A stretch of 64,000 nt of DNA, taken from Paludibacteraceae bacterium (GTDB lineage Bacteria; Bacteroidota; Bacteroidia; Bacteroidales; Paludibacteraceae). Below, piece by piece: positions 53,843 to 62,713 of this stretch (the first letter of the stretch is position 1; each line of letters starts with the position of its first letter). The stretch is taken from positions 1 through 64,000 of the forward strand of contig JAFUVS010000012.1 of the NCBI GenBank assembly GCA_017471175.1. Reading direction: 5' to 3'. The translations under genes were made by a program, and so were the position numbers. Under the pieces are notes generated by a model. The model was not told the origin of the DNA. It did no database searches and worked only from the letters and a program-made list of their open reading frames with translations.

Positions 53843-55822
53843 TTAGTAAGATGCCGTGTCCTTGCGTACTTGCTCGTTGACGAGGTCGGCGAACTGTTGG
53901 ATGGTCATCTGCCCGAGGTCGGATGCTCCTTGTTGGCGGACGCTGACGATGCCTTGTTCGGCTTCTTTCTCGCCGACGACGAGCATATAGGGGATGTGTT
54001 TGAGTTCGTTGTCGCGAATCTTGCGTCCGAGCTTCTCGTTACGATCATCCACGATGGCGCGCACGTCCTGGCGGTCAAGCATCTCCTGCACTTTATGTGC
54101 ATAGTCGTTGCTCTTCTCGGAGATGGGTAGCACAACGGCTTGGTCGGGCGTGAGCCAGAGCAGGAACTTACCGGCGGTATGCTCAATAAGAACCGCCACG
54201 AAGCGTTCCATTGAGCCGAAAGGTGCACGGTGAATCATCACGGGACGATGCTTGAGGTTATCCTCGCCAGTGTATTCGAGTTGGAAGCGTTCGGGGAGGT
54301 TATAGTCCACTTGGATCGTTCCGAGTTGCCATTTGCGACCGATGGCATCCTTGACCATAAAGTCGAGTTTGGGACCATAGAAAGCGGCTTCTCCTGTAAC
54401 GACATGCGCTTTGAGGTTCTTCTCTTGACAAGCTTCGATGATGGCTTGTTCGGCTTTCTGCCAAACCTCGTCGGAGCCAACGTACTTGGTGGTGTTGTTG
54501 GGGTCGCGGAGCGAAATCTGTGCTTCCACGTTCTGGAAATTGAGTGCACGGAAGATGATTTCGATGATTTCCATCACGCGAATGAACTCCTGTTTGACTT
54601 GGTCGGGACGGCAGAAGATGTGTGCATCGTCCTGCGTGAAAGAGCGCACGCGGGTCAATCCGTGCAACTCGCCCGACTGCTCATAGCGATAGACGGTACC
54701 GAATTCGGCAATGCGGAGGGGCAGGTCTTTGTAGGAGCGGGGTGAGTTCTTGTAGATGGTGCAGTGGTGGGGGCAGTTCATCGGTTTGAGCAGATAGACT
54801 TCGCCTTCCTCGGGAGTAGTGATGGGTTGGAAGGAGTCCTTTCCGTAGTGATCCCAGTGACCGGAAGTGACGTAGAGGTTCTTGTTGCCGATATGCGGAG
54901 TCATTACCTGTTGATAGCCGTAGCGTTTTTGAATTTTCTTAAGGAACTCTTCAAGGCGGAGTCGAAGGGCTGTGCCTTTGGGGAGCCAGATGGGCAGTCC
55001 TTTGCCGACCATATCGGAGAACATAAAGAGTTCCATTTCTTTACCTATCTTGCGGTGGTCGCGTTTCTTGGCTTCTTCGAGGAGGGTGAGGTACTCGTCC
55101 AGCATCGCTTTCTTGGGGAAGGAGATGGCATAGACGCGGGTCATCATCGGTCGTTTCTCGTCTCCGCGCCAATAAGCAGCGGCGCAGGAAAGGACTTTGA
55201 CAGCTTTGATAGGTTCGGTGGAGAGGAGGTGCGGACCGCGACAGAGGTCGGTAAAGTTACCTTGCGTATAAGTAGTGATATGTCCGTCTTCGAGTTCGCT
55301 GATGAGTTCGCATTTGTAGGTTTGTCCTTTGGCTTCAAAGTCGCGGAGGACATCCGCCTTGGCGATGGGACGGCGCACGAGTTGTTCTTTCTTGGCGCGA
55401 AGTTCCATCATCTTGGCTTCTATAGCGGGGAAATCCTGCTCTTTGATGACTTGTCCATCGGCGGGCATTACGTCATAGTAGAAGCCGTTTTCAATAGCCG
55501 GACCTATACCGAATTGGATACCCGGGTAGAGTTCTTGTAGTGCTTCGGCGAGGAGGTGGGAAGAGGTATGCCAGAAAGCGTGTTTGGCTTCGGGGTCTTC
55601 CCATTTATGGAGGCGGATACGGAGATCTTCGTTGAGGGGGGTATTCAAATCCACGATTTGCCAACCTTCGTCATCGTTGTTCGGTTCGTTTTTAAGGGGT
55701 CTGATACTGGCTACGAGAATGTCTTGTGCAAGACGTTGGCTGATTGATTCAGCGATTTGGAGGGGCGTGATACCGCTTTCGTATTCGCGGACACCGCCAT
55801 CGGGAAAAGTAATTTTAATCAT
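53843..55822 (-). CDS. thrS: Threonyl-tRNA synthetase
   Basis: The 659-residue enzyme has an N-terminal TGS domain ([20 protein letters not shown]), an editing domain with [20 protein letters not shown], a class II catalytic core ([44 protein letters not shown]) and a C-terminal anticodon-binding domain. Length is typical. It is followed on the same transcript by the secreted caspase and lectin-fold genes. The promoter lies about 100 nt upstream. Confidence 0.97.
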   Translation of the reverse strand: MIKITFPDGGVREYESGITPLQIAESISQRLAQDILVASIRPLKNEPNNDDEGWQIVDLNTPLNEDLRIRLHKWEDPEAKHAFWHTSSHLLAEALQELYPGIQFGIGPAIENGFYYDVMPADGQVIKEQDFPAIEAKMMELRAKKEQLVRRPIAKADVLRDFEAKGQTYKCELISELEDGHITTYTQGNFTDLCRGPHLLSTEPIKAVKVLSCAAAYWRGDEKRPMMTRVYAISFPKKAMLDEYLTLLEEAKKRDHRKIGKEMELFMFSDMVGKGLPIWLPKGTALRLRLEEFLKKIQKRYGYQQVMTPHIGNKNLYVTSGHWDHYGKDSFQPITTPEEGEVYLLKPMNCPHHCTIYKNSPRSYKDLPLRIAEFGTVYRYEQSGELHGLTRVRSFTQDDAHIFCRPDQVKQEFIRVMEIIEIIFRALNFQNVEAQISLRDPNNTTKYVGSDEVWQKAEQAIIEACQEKNLKAHVVTGEAAFYGPKLDFMVKDAIGRKWQLGTIQVDYNLPERFQLEYTGEDNLKHRPVMIHRAPFGSMERFVAVLIEHTAGKFLLWLTPDQAVVLPISEKSNDYAHKVQEMLDRQDVRAIVDDRNEKLGRKIRDNELKHIPYMLVVGEKEAEQGIVSVRQQGASDLGQMTIQQFADLVNEQVRKDTASY

Positions 55823-55921
55823 AGTGATATGGTTGTATTAGTATTATTCGTGTTTGCGAACCCGACTTGCCTATTGAGATTGCGGGCGAGGACGACCGCG
55901 TTCCAAGCGGGTGAGCGGCGG

Positions 55922-55955
55922 CAAAGATAAGGCATTTTGATGAGTTGCGCAATAA
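55922..55955 (-). promoter_or_regulatory. Promoter of thrS
   Basis: On the minus strand TTATTG (55950-55955) is followed after 20 nt by TATCTTTGCC (55920-55929). The leader of about 95 nt contains GCGGTCGTCCTCGCCCGCAA-type partial inverted repeats but no clear T-box or other known element. Confidence 0.7.
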
Positions 55956-55968
55956 AAATCACAATTCG

Positions 55969-56000
55969 TTTGAGTAACCGAAAAAAAAGCCGTATTTTTG
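55969..56000 (+). promoter_or_regulatory. Promoter of mlaE
   Basis: TTTG (55969-55972), 20 nt and TATTTTTGCGG (55993-56003) form a promoter divergent from that of thrS, about 55 nt ahead of the mlaE start. Confidence 0.7.
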
Positions 56001-56054
56001 CGGCGATTGTTGGATTAGTATAGTCCGAGTATTCTGAATAATCTGAATCTGAAT

Positions 56055-56792
56055 ATGCATTTTTTAGAACGAGTGGGGCAATATTTTCTGCTGATGGGCA
56101 AGGTGTTTCGCTTGCCTGACAGGCAGCGTATGTTTTGGAGGCAATATAGTTTTGAGTTGGAGAAACAGGGTTTACAGTCGCTTCCGATAGTGGTTATTAT
56201 ATCGTTGTTTATCGGTGCTATATTGACCATACAGGCGAAGATTAATACAGAAAATCCGTTGTTGCCGACCTACACGACAGGTCTTTTGACGCGCGAGACG
56301 TTGCTGTTGGAGTTCTCAAGCACTATTCTATGTCTTATTTTGGCGGGCAAGGTGGGTAGTAACATTGCCTCGGAGATTGGTACGATGCGCATTACGGAGC
56401 AGATCGATGCTTTGGAGATAATGGGTGTGAATAGTGCCAATTACCTTATTTTGCCGAAGATTTTAGCGTTTGTTACGATGATGCCGTTTTTGGTGATTGT
56501 CAGTATTGCCATCGGTTTGGTAGGCGGTTGGGGTGTCGGTGCTTTCACGGATGTGATTACGGTGGCGGACTACCTGACGGGTATTCAGTATGCGTTCAAT
56601 CCGTACTTTATCTGGTACGGAATCATAAAGGCGGTTGTCTTCGCCTATATCATTACGAGTTTGAGCAGTTTTTACGGATACTATGCTTACGGCGGTGCGT
56701 TAGAAGTGGGTAAGGCGAGTACGAATGCGGTTGTTCGTTCCAGTATTCTGATACTGTTTGCCGATTTGCTGCTGACGAAGTTACTGTTGTAG
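56055..56792 (+). CDS. mlaE: MlaE-family ABC transporter permease
   Basis: The 245-residue inner-membrane permease has about five hydrophobic segments and the family text LPIVVIISLFIGAILTIQA, LAGKVGSNIASEIGTMRITE and QIDALEIMGVNSANYLILP. It acts with the ATPase encoded next and an MCE-domain protein (not in this window) in retrograde phospholipid transport. The gap to mlaF (65 nt) consists of TTGAGTGT micro-repeats. Confidence 0.92.
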   Translation: MHFLERVGQYFLLMGKVFRLPDRQRMFWRQYSFELEKQGLQSLPIVVIISLFIGAILTIQAKINTENPLLPTYTTGLLTRETLLLEFSSTILCLILAGKVGSNIASEIGTMRITEQIDALEIMGVNSANYLILPKILAFVTMMPFLVIVSIAIGLVGGWGVGAFTDVITVADYLTGIQYAFNPYFIWYGIIKAVVFAYIITSLSSFYGYYAYGGALEVGKASTNAVVRSSILILFADLLLTKLLL

Positions 56793-56857
56793 TTGAGTGT
56801 TGAGTGTAGTTTAGAGCGGAGTGTTGAGTGTTTATTGTTGATAATTAAAAATCCGAG

Positions 56858-57622
56858 ATGATAGAAATTCAAGATGTTGTCAAGCGATTTGACGGGAACG
56901 TGGTGTTAGACCATGTGACGGCGGATTTTCGTGACGGGGAAGTGAATATGATTATCGGGCAGTCAGGCAGCGGCAAGACGGTGCTGATGAAGAGTCTGAT
57001 AGGTCTGCACCAGCCTGACGAGGGGGATATACGTTACGATGAGCGCAGTATGCGGGGTATGACAGAAAAAGAGATTCGCAGTCTGCGTCGCGAGATGGGG
57101 ATGCTGTTTCAGGGCAGCGCGCTGTTCGACAGTCTGAGTGTGATAGAGAATGTGCGTTTCCCGATGGAGGTGTTCTCTCATAAGAGCGAGGAGGAGATGG
57201 AGGCTCGTGCGCGTTTCTGCTTGGAGCGGGTGAATCTGCCCGAACACGTGTATCACTTGATGCCGAGCGAGATAAGCGGCGGTCAGCAAAAACGTGTGGC
57301 GATAGCGAGAGCCATTGTCTTGGAGCCGAAGTACTTGTTCTGCGATGAACCGAACTCGGGCTTGGATCCGCGCACCAGCCTTGTGATTGACCAACTGATA
57401 CGCGACATTACGGTGGAGTTAGGAATCTGTACGGTGGTTAACAGCCACGATATGAACTCTATAATGGAGATTGGCGACAATATCGTTTTTCTAAAAGACG
57501 GGAAGAAAGAATGGCAGGGAAGCCGCAAAGATATTTTCCATAGCCACAACGAGGCATTAGACGATTTTGTATTTGCGAGCGAATTGTACAAGAAAGTGAA
57601 GAAAGCAGCGGGGGAGGATTGA
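56858..57622 (+). CDS. mlaF: MlaF-family ABC transporter ATP-binding protein
   Basis: The 254-residue ATPase has Walker A GQSGSGKTVLMKS, the ABC signature ISGGQQKRVAIARAI and Walker B YLFCDEPNSGLDP. The sequence matches the MlaF/Ttg2A group that drives MCE-type lipid transporters. It pairs with the permease at 56055-56792. A lipoprotein gene follows 25 nt later. Confidence 0.94.
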   Translation: MIEIQDVVKRFDGNVVLDHVTADFRDGEVNMIIGQSGSGKTVLMKSLIGLHQPDEGDIRYDERSMRGMTEKEIRSLRREMGMLFQGSALFDSLSVIENVRFPMEVFSHKSEEEMEARARFCLERVNLPEHVYHLMPSEISGGQQKRVAIARAIVLEPKYLFCDEPNSGLDPRTSLVIDQLIRDITVELGICTVVNSHDMNSIMEIGDNIVFLKDGKKEWQGSRKDIFHSHNEALDDFVFASELYKKVKKAAGED

Positions 57623-57647
57623 ATGGAAAGTTGAAAGTAATATCATA

Positions 57648-58145
57648 ATGAAAAACATATTCGTATATCTGATTATCGGCGGCGTGATAGCAGGAATGCA
57701 GACCGGCTGCAAGAGTAATAAATCGGTTACGGCAAGTGCAGAGCCGTTGCAACAGGAGCAGGCGGTGGCGACCATTGATGCCGTGACGGGTGCTACTGAA
57801 CCAAGCGAAACAACATCGTACGATAATGTACCTCGTCCCAATCGCGTGCCTGCGTACAGAGGTCTAATAGCGCGCGTACAGCCGGATGGCGACACACTGC
57901 ATATCTTTCTGCGCGGGGACGAATGGAGTCATTTCTCTATGACTATGGACGGCTATGAGGTGCAGGAAGATTCAGTAGGTAAGATATGCTATATGCAACG
58001 CTTGATGGGCGAAACGATGGCGGAAAACGGACAAGAGAAGGTTGTTACCGACCGCCAGGCGCACGATCCTGACAAACGCACTGAGAAAGAGCGGAAATGG
58101 CTGGAAAGAAATGGCGTATGGCGAATGGTAAAAGAATATAAATAA
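57648..58145 (+). CDS. Lipoprotein resembling an M6-protease propeptide
   Basis: The 165-residue lipoprotein (lipobox MQTGC, Cys21) has a threonine/alanine-rich linker and then a region similar to the propeptide of the M6 protease encoded next: QPDGDTLHIFLRGDEWSHFS here and QADGTELMVYANGDEHFSWL there, each followed by a T/DxDGYE or TDAQG turn. The end is charged (DPDKRTEKERKWLE). It might act as a free-standing pro-domain or inhibitor for M6-type peptidases. The protease gene begins 39 nt downstream. Confidence 0.7.
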   Translation: MKNIFVYLIIGGVIAGMQTGCKSNKSVTASAEPLQQEQAVATIDAVTGATEPSETTSYDNVPRPNRVPAYRGLIARVQPDGDTLHIFLRGDEWSHFSMTMDGYEVQEDSVGKICYMQRLMGETMAENGQEKVVTDRQAHDPDKRTEKERKWLERNGVWRMVKEYK

Positions 58146-58184
58146 GGACAAATAAATATACACAAACAGCAGAATACAAGAATT

Positions 58185-59792
58185 ATGCGTAGAACATTGT
58201 TAATAGTAATCAGTTGCTTATTGACAGCGAGTTGTTGGTCTGTACCGGCTCGCAGGGATGGAAGGAAAGTGAAACAGGCAGATGGTACGGAGTTGATGGT
58301 TTATGCCAACGGGGACGAACATTTCAGTTGGCTGACCGATGCGCAAGGACGGTGGATAGAGCAGGATGCAGCGGGCAATTACGCAGTGATGAGCAGTGAA
58401 CGCAAAGCCGCCGCACAAAAACAGATGCGTCAGGCACGTTACGCGCATCAAGCCATACAAACACCTTTCAAACTGAATCTTCTACCTCGCGGATTAGTGG
58501 TACTGGCAGAGTTTCAGGACGTTCGCTTTTCGACTCCGAAAGCAACTATGGACTCGATGCTGAACGGTGAGAATTTTTCGCGCGAATACACGTACTATGT
58601 CAGCGAGAAAGTAACGAATACGATACGTGCAAACGGTTCAGCCCGCAAGTACTTTGAGGCGAGTAGCAACGGGGCATACAGTCCGCGATTTGACGTGGTG
58701 GGTCCGATTCGGTTGAGCCGCAACAAGAGTTACTACGGGTCAAATACATCTTCGACTTCAAGGGACACGCATATATCGGATTTTGTGACAGAGATATGCG
58801 AGATGTTGGTTGCTATGGGTATAGACTTGACTAAATATGATGGGGATAATAACGGGGATATAGACTACTTGGGCATAATCTTTGCCGGTTGCGGCGAAGC
58901 AGACAGCGGCGAGGCGAACGACATCTGGCCACACAAATACGAAGTGACGTACTACAAGAAAATCACCGCGCAGGGTAAGACGTTCCGCGTGTATAACTGC
59001 AATCCGGAAATGAATGCTTATACAGGTTACTATATGGGTATCGGCACGTTCTGCCACGAGTTCGGTCACGTATTGGGCTTGCCGGATATCTATTCGACAG
59101 ACGGCAATTCGGTTCATAAGACCAACGGCGAATGGGACATTATGGATTACGGCTGCTACGTGAACGAGGGTGACACACCTCCTGCTTATACCGGCTATGA
59201 GCGGTTCTTCTTGGGTTGGGCAACCCCGCGCGTACTGAAAGATGCGGAGAACGTGACGCTACAACCACTATATGAGAGCAATGAGGTGCTGATGATTACC
59301 TCTACGGGGACGAGCAATCTGCAAGGGAATGACCCCAATCCAGCCACATTCTATATCTTGGATAACCGTCAGCAGACAGGATTTGACAGCCACATTCCGG
59401 GACACGGACTGATACTGACTAAGATAGACTACAGTTATGGCGTATGGTTCGGGAATACTGTAAATAGGAATGCGGATAATCTGCACATAGACTTGATAGA
59501 GGCAGATAGTTGGGCACCTGAATGGGATGGTAAGAGTCGCGGTTGGTACGGCAAGCCCGGCGATGCTTTTCCGGCAGGTTCGAAAGAATACACAGGCATA
59601 GCAGGCTATCCGCTGACGCATATAACAGAGGGTACCGACGGGGTAATCAGATTCCGTATGAAAGGCGGTGTTCCGACTGCAGACCCGCAAATAGAAACGA
59701 CCGCAGGCAAAGCGAAGAAAATAATCCGAGACGGGCGGCTGCTTATAGAGAAAGACGGCAAAGTAATGACTGCATTAGGCACTATCATATAA
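58185..59792 (+). CDS. Secreted M6-family metalloprotease
   Basis: The 535-residue protein has a signal peptide (MRRTLLIVISCLLTASCWSV), a propeptide (about 25-85), an M6 (immune-inhibitor-A type) catalytic domain with the zinc motif HEFGHVLGLPD (His291-His295) and KTNGEWDIMDYGCYV, and a C-terminal beta region. The last residues (KKIIRDGRLLIEKDGKVMTA then LGTII) match short T9SS sorting tails. It is probably a secreted or surface protease. It lies 38 nt before xth. Confidence 0.9.
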   Translation: MRRTLLIVISCLLTASCWSVPARRDGRKVKQADGTELMVYANGDEHFSWLTDAQGRWIEQDAAGNYAVMSSERKAAAQKQMRQARYAHQAIQTPFKLNLLPRGLVVLAEFQDVRFSTPKATMDSMLNGENFSREYTYYVSEKVTNTIRANGSARKYFEASSNGAYSPRFDVVGPIRLSRNKSYYGSNTSSTSRDTHISDFVTEICEMLVAMGIDLTKYDGDNNGDIDYLGIIFAGCGEADSGEANDIWPHKYEVTYYKKITAQGKTFRVYNCNPEMNAYTGYYMGIGTFCHEFGHVLGLPDIYSTDGNSVHKTNGEWDIMDYGCYVNEGDTPPAYTGYERFFLGWATPRVLKDAENVTLQPLYESNEVLMITSTGTSNLQGNDPNPATFYILDNRQQTGFDSHIPGHGLILTKIDYSYGVWFGNTVNRNADNLHIDLIEADSWAPEWDGKSRGWYGKPGDAFPAGSKEYTGIAGYPLTHITEGTDGVIRFRMKGGVPTADPQIETTAGKAKKIIRDGRLLIEKDGKVMTALGTII

Positions 59793-59830
59793 TAATCGAT
59801 AGGAATACACACTAAATAAGAAGGCATTGT

Positions 59831-60595
59831 ATGCAGATTATCAGTTATAACGTGAACGGCATCCGCGCGGCAGCGGGCAAAGGCTTGTTGGAGTGGCTTG
59901 AAAAGGTCAATCCGGACGTATTTTGTATCCAAGAGAGCAAAGCGCAGCCGGATCAGATACCAGTAGAGCGTTTGGAGGCGTTGGGGTATCATTGTTACAT
60001 CCACTCGGCGGAGAAGAAAGGTTATTCGGGTGTGTGCATCTTCTCGAAACGTTGTCCCGACCGCGTAGTAGAGGGTATGGGCAAAGTTCGCTATGACAAC
60101 GAAGGTAGAGTATTGAGGGCGGATTTCGGTGACCTGACGATAGTGTGTGTCTATGTACCGTCCGGTACAACAGGCGATATTCGGCAGGAGTTTAAGATGG
60201 ACTTTTTAGAGGCTTTCCTCAAATGGACGGAAGATCTTCGGCGAGAACGCGAGAGGGTGATTGTATGCGGCGACTTCAATATCTGCCATAAACCGATTGA
60301 CATCAACCACCCCGAACGGCAGGTGGGCGTAAGCGGATTCTTGCCCGAAGAGCGCGAATGGATGGACAGATGGGAGGCGAGCGGGATGATTGACACGTTC
60401 CGTGTATTCGACCAGAGAAAGGAGCAGTACAGTTGGTGGTCGTATCGATTTGGCGCACGGGAGCGGAATGCGGGCTGGCGAATTGACTATCTATGGGCAA
60501 GTGAACCGCTGCGCGAGCGGCTGAAAAAGGGTTGGATAATGCAGGATGCCGTTCATTCGGATCACTGCCCTGTGGGATTGGAGATTGCCGATTAG
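59831..60595 (+). CDS. xth: Exodeoxyribonuclease III
   Basis: The 254-residue AP endonuclease/3'-5' exonuclease has the family motifs [52 protein letters not shown] and the C-terminal [10 protein letters not shown] with the catalytic Asp-His. It repairs abasic sites. It follows the M6 protease gene by 38 nt and could share its transcript; it has no terminator of its own. Confidence 0.95.
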   Translation: MQIISYNVNGIRAAAGKGLLEWLEKVNPDVFCIQESKAQPDQIPVERLEALGYHCYIHSAEKKGYSGVCIFSKRCPDRVVEGMGKVRYDNEGRVLRADFGDLTIVCVYVPSGTTGDIRQEFKMDFLEAFLKWTEDLRRERERVIVCGDFNICHKPIDINHPERQVGVSGFLPEEREWMDRWEASGMIDTFRVFDQRKEQYSWWSYRFGARERNAGWRIDYLWASEPLRERLKKGWIMQDAVHSDHCPVGLEIAD

Positions 60596-60611
60596 AATTT
60601 TGAGAAAAAAA

Positions 60612-60642
60612 TTGCTGAAATAAAATAAATCAATTACTTTTG
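60612..60642 (+). promoter_or_regulatory. Promoter of the first amylase gene
   Basis: TTG (60612-60614), 20 nt and TACTTTTGCGCG (60635-60646) form a Bacteroidota promoter about 90 nt ahead of the ATG at 60734. Confidence 0.75.
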
Positions 60643-60733
60643 CGCGCTGTTTTTTTAGGGAAAGGTCAAACCAAACGGCAATCAAACGGCCAAATAAAGG
60701 AACGGAGAACTATTGCCACAAAACACCCCATAT

Positions 60734-62692
60734 ATGAAACACTTATTTTCTCTTTTGTGCTTGCTGATAGCCGTAACGGGCTGCACACGCACCATTACTT
60801 CCACCCAACCGCAAACACCTATTACTCCTATTCACAGGACAAGTGATACATTGGTCTTTCACCGCACGGACTATATGCCGTGGTTGGAGGACAGTGTGGT
60901 TCGTATGCCTGTGGCCAACCACATCTCTGTACTGCCATTGAACGGCTGCGACATTGTAGTGTTGCCCAAGAAACCTTTCGTGTTCGGATTGGCAACGATT
61001 GGTCAGCCGCAGCGCAACAAGATAGAGTTTGCGTTGTTCAAGAACGGTAAGCGTCATAGCGAGTTTTTGAAACTGTATGCATTAGTGGGGAATGAACTGC
61101 TTGAGTCATCGCGTATTGAATACGATAACGATCGGATGGTCTATACATTGAAGTTGCCATTCACGATGCCGAAGGGCAGGTCGTGGCTGCGCGTGTATGC
61201 GGAATCGGCGACTCATCTGTACAATGACCTGCTGATACCCTTGCAGGACGGCGAGCCGGTGAGCGATGTGAAACAACTCAATCGCCACGATGCGCAAACG
61301 CAGGTACTCTACTCCATTTTAGTGGATCGCTTCAACAACGGGAACAAGACGAACGACTGGAAAATCAATTCACCCGAAGTGCTTGATATAGTGGATTATC
61401 AAGGAGGTGACTTAGCGGGTATCACAGAAAAGATACAGGCAGGTTTCTTCGATTCGTTGGGCGTGAACACGCTGTGGATTTCTCCCATCTCGCAGAACCC
61501 GTGGGACGCTTGGGGACGTTACCCGTTCCCGCACGGCAACAAGTACGATGCCACACGCAAATACACCAAGTTCTCCGCCTACCACGGCTACTGGCCGACT
61601 ATATTGACTCAGGTGGATCAACGCTTCGGTACGGACACCGAATTGGACACGCTTTTGATGACGGCTCACACACACAATATCAACGTTATTTTGGACTACG
61701 TGGCAAATCATCTGCATATCCAATCGCCTACTTATCAGCAACATCCCGATTGGCATACGGACAGCTTATTGCCTGACGGGCGGCGCAACTTCGAGTTGTG
61801 GGACGAGGCTCGTCTGACGACGTGGTTTGATACACACATCCCGACTTTGGACTTGGAGCGCGAGGAGATATGCGAGAATATGACGGACACGGCACTGTAT
61901 TGGCTTCAACGCTATGATTTGGACGGTTTCCGTCACGATGCGTGCAAGCATATCCCCGAGGGGTACTGGCGGATGCTGACACATAAGATGGTGAAAGAGT
62001 TTCCGGACCGCCCGCTATGGATGATCGGCGAGACATACGGAAGTCCCGAACTGATAGGCAGTTACGTAAAGACGGGTATGCTGAATGCGCAGTTTGACTT
62101 CAATGTTTATTTCACGCTGATAGATGTGCTGTGCAACGGCGGTTCGTTGGAGAAAATAGGTGAGGTAGTAGCCGAATCGGCAGCTGCCTACGGGAGTCAC
62201 CACACGATGGGAAACATATCGGGAAACCACGACCAAGTGCGCTTTGCTTCGCTTGCCGGCGGCGATATACACACGTGGGACAACGGCAAGGAGGAAGGTT
62301 GGACACGCACTGTGGGTATCGGTAATGCACAGATTGGTTATCGCCGCGCCTTGCTGCAAGAGGTGCTGAATCTGACCTTGCCGGGCGTGCCCTGTATCTA
62401 CCAAGGCGATGAGTACGGCGAGGTAGGCGGCGGCGACCCCGATAACCGCCACATGATGCGCTTTGACGAGGAGTTGAACGAGGCGGAGAGAGATATGAAA
62501 CAGCGCGTTAGAGAATTGATTCGTCTGCGTCGGACGTTGCTGCCGCTGCAATACGGCGATTTTCTGCCCGTTACGTGCGAAAAAGACGTGTTCACGTTCG
62601 ACCGTATCTATATGGGACAAACCGTGCGGGTGAGCATCAACCGGAAGAACTTGTCGTACACCATCCAAACGTTTAAGATGGTAGAAAATTGA
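60734..62692 (+). CDS. Alpha-amylase-family (GH13) lipoprotein
   Basis: The 652-residue lipoprotein (MKHLFSLLCLLIAVTGC, Cys17) has an N-terminal beta domain (about 30-165) and a GH13 barrel. GH13 motifs are visible: VILDYVANHLH, the nucleophile region GFRHDACKHI, the acid/base in WMIGETYGS and GNISGNHDQVRF. It likely hydrolyses alpha-glucans such as starch or maltodextrin at the cell surface. The in-frame TTG at 60713 lies too close to the promoter and gives no signal peptide. A second amylase gene follows after 21-30 nt. Confidence 0.9.
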   Translation: MKHLFSLLCLLIAVTGCTRTITSTQPQTPITPIHRTSDTLVFHRTDYMPWLEDSVVRMPVANHISVLPLNGCDIVVLPKKPFVFGLATIGQPQRNKIEFALFKNGKRHSEFLKLYALVGNELLESSRIEYDNDRMVYTLKLPFTMPKGRSWLRVYAESATHLYNDLLIPLQDGEPVSDVKQLNRHDAQTQVLYSILVDRFNNGNKTNDWKINSPEVLDIVDYQGGDLAGITEKIQAGFFDSLGVNTLWISPISQNPWDAWGRYPFPHGNKYDATRKYTKFSAYHGYWPTILTQVDQRFGTDTELDTLLMTAHTHNINVILDYVANHLHIQSPTYQQHPDWHTDSLLPDGRRNFELWDEARLTTWFDTHIPTLDLEREEICENMTDTALYWLQRYDLDGFRHDACKHIPEGYWRMLTHKMVKEFPDRPLWMIGETYGSPELIGSYVKTGMLNAQFDFNVYFTLIDVLCNGGSLEKIGEVVAESAAAYGSHHTMGNISGNHDQVRFASLAGGDIHTWDNGKEEGWTRTVGIGNAQIGYRRALLQEVLNLTLPGVPCIYQGDEYGEVGGGDPDNRHMMRFDEELNEAERDMKQRVRELIRLRRTLLPLQYGDFLPVTCEKDVFTFDRIYMGQTVRVSINRKNLSYTIQTFKMVEN

Positions 62693-62713
62693 AAAGTGAA
62701 AATTTCTTAATAC

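Noticed and set aside
55823..55921. T-box or tRNA-like leader for thrS
   Set aside because: No T-box consensus, GGTTCRA arm or cloverleaf could be drawn from the leader.
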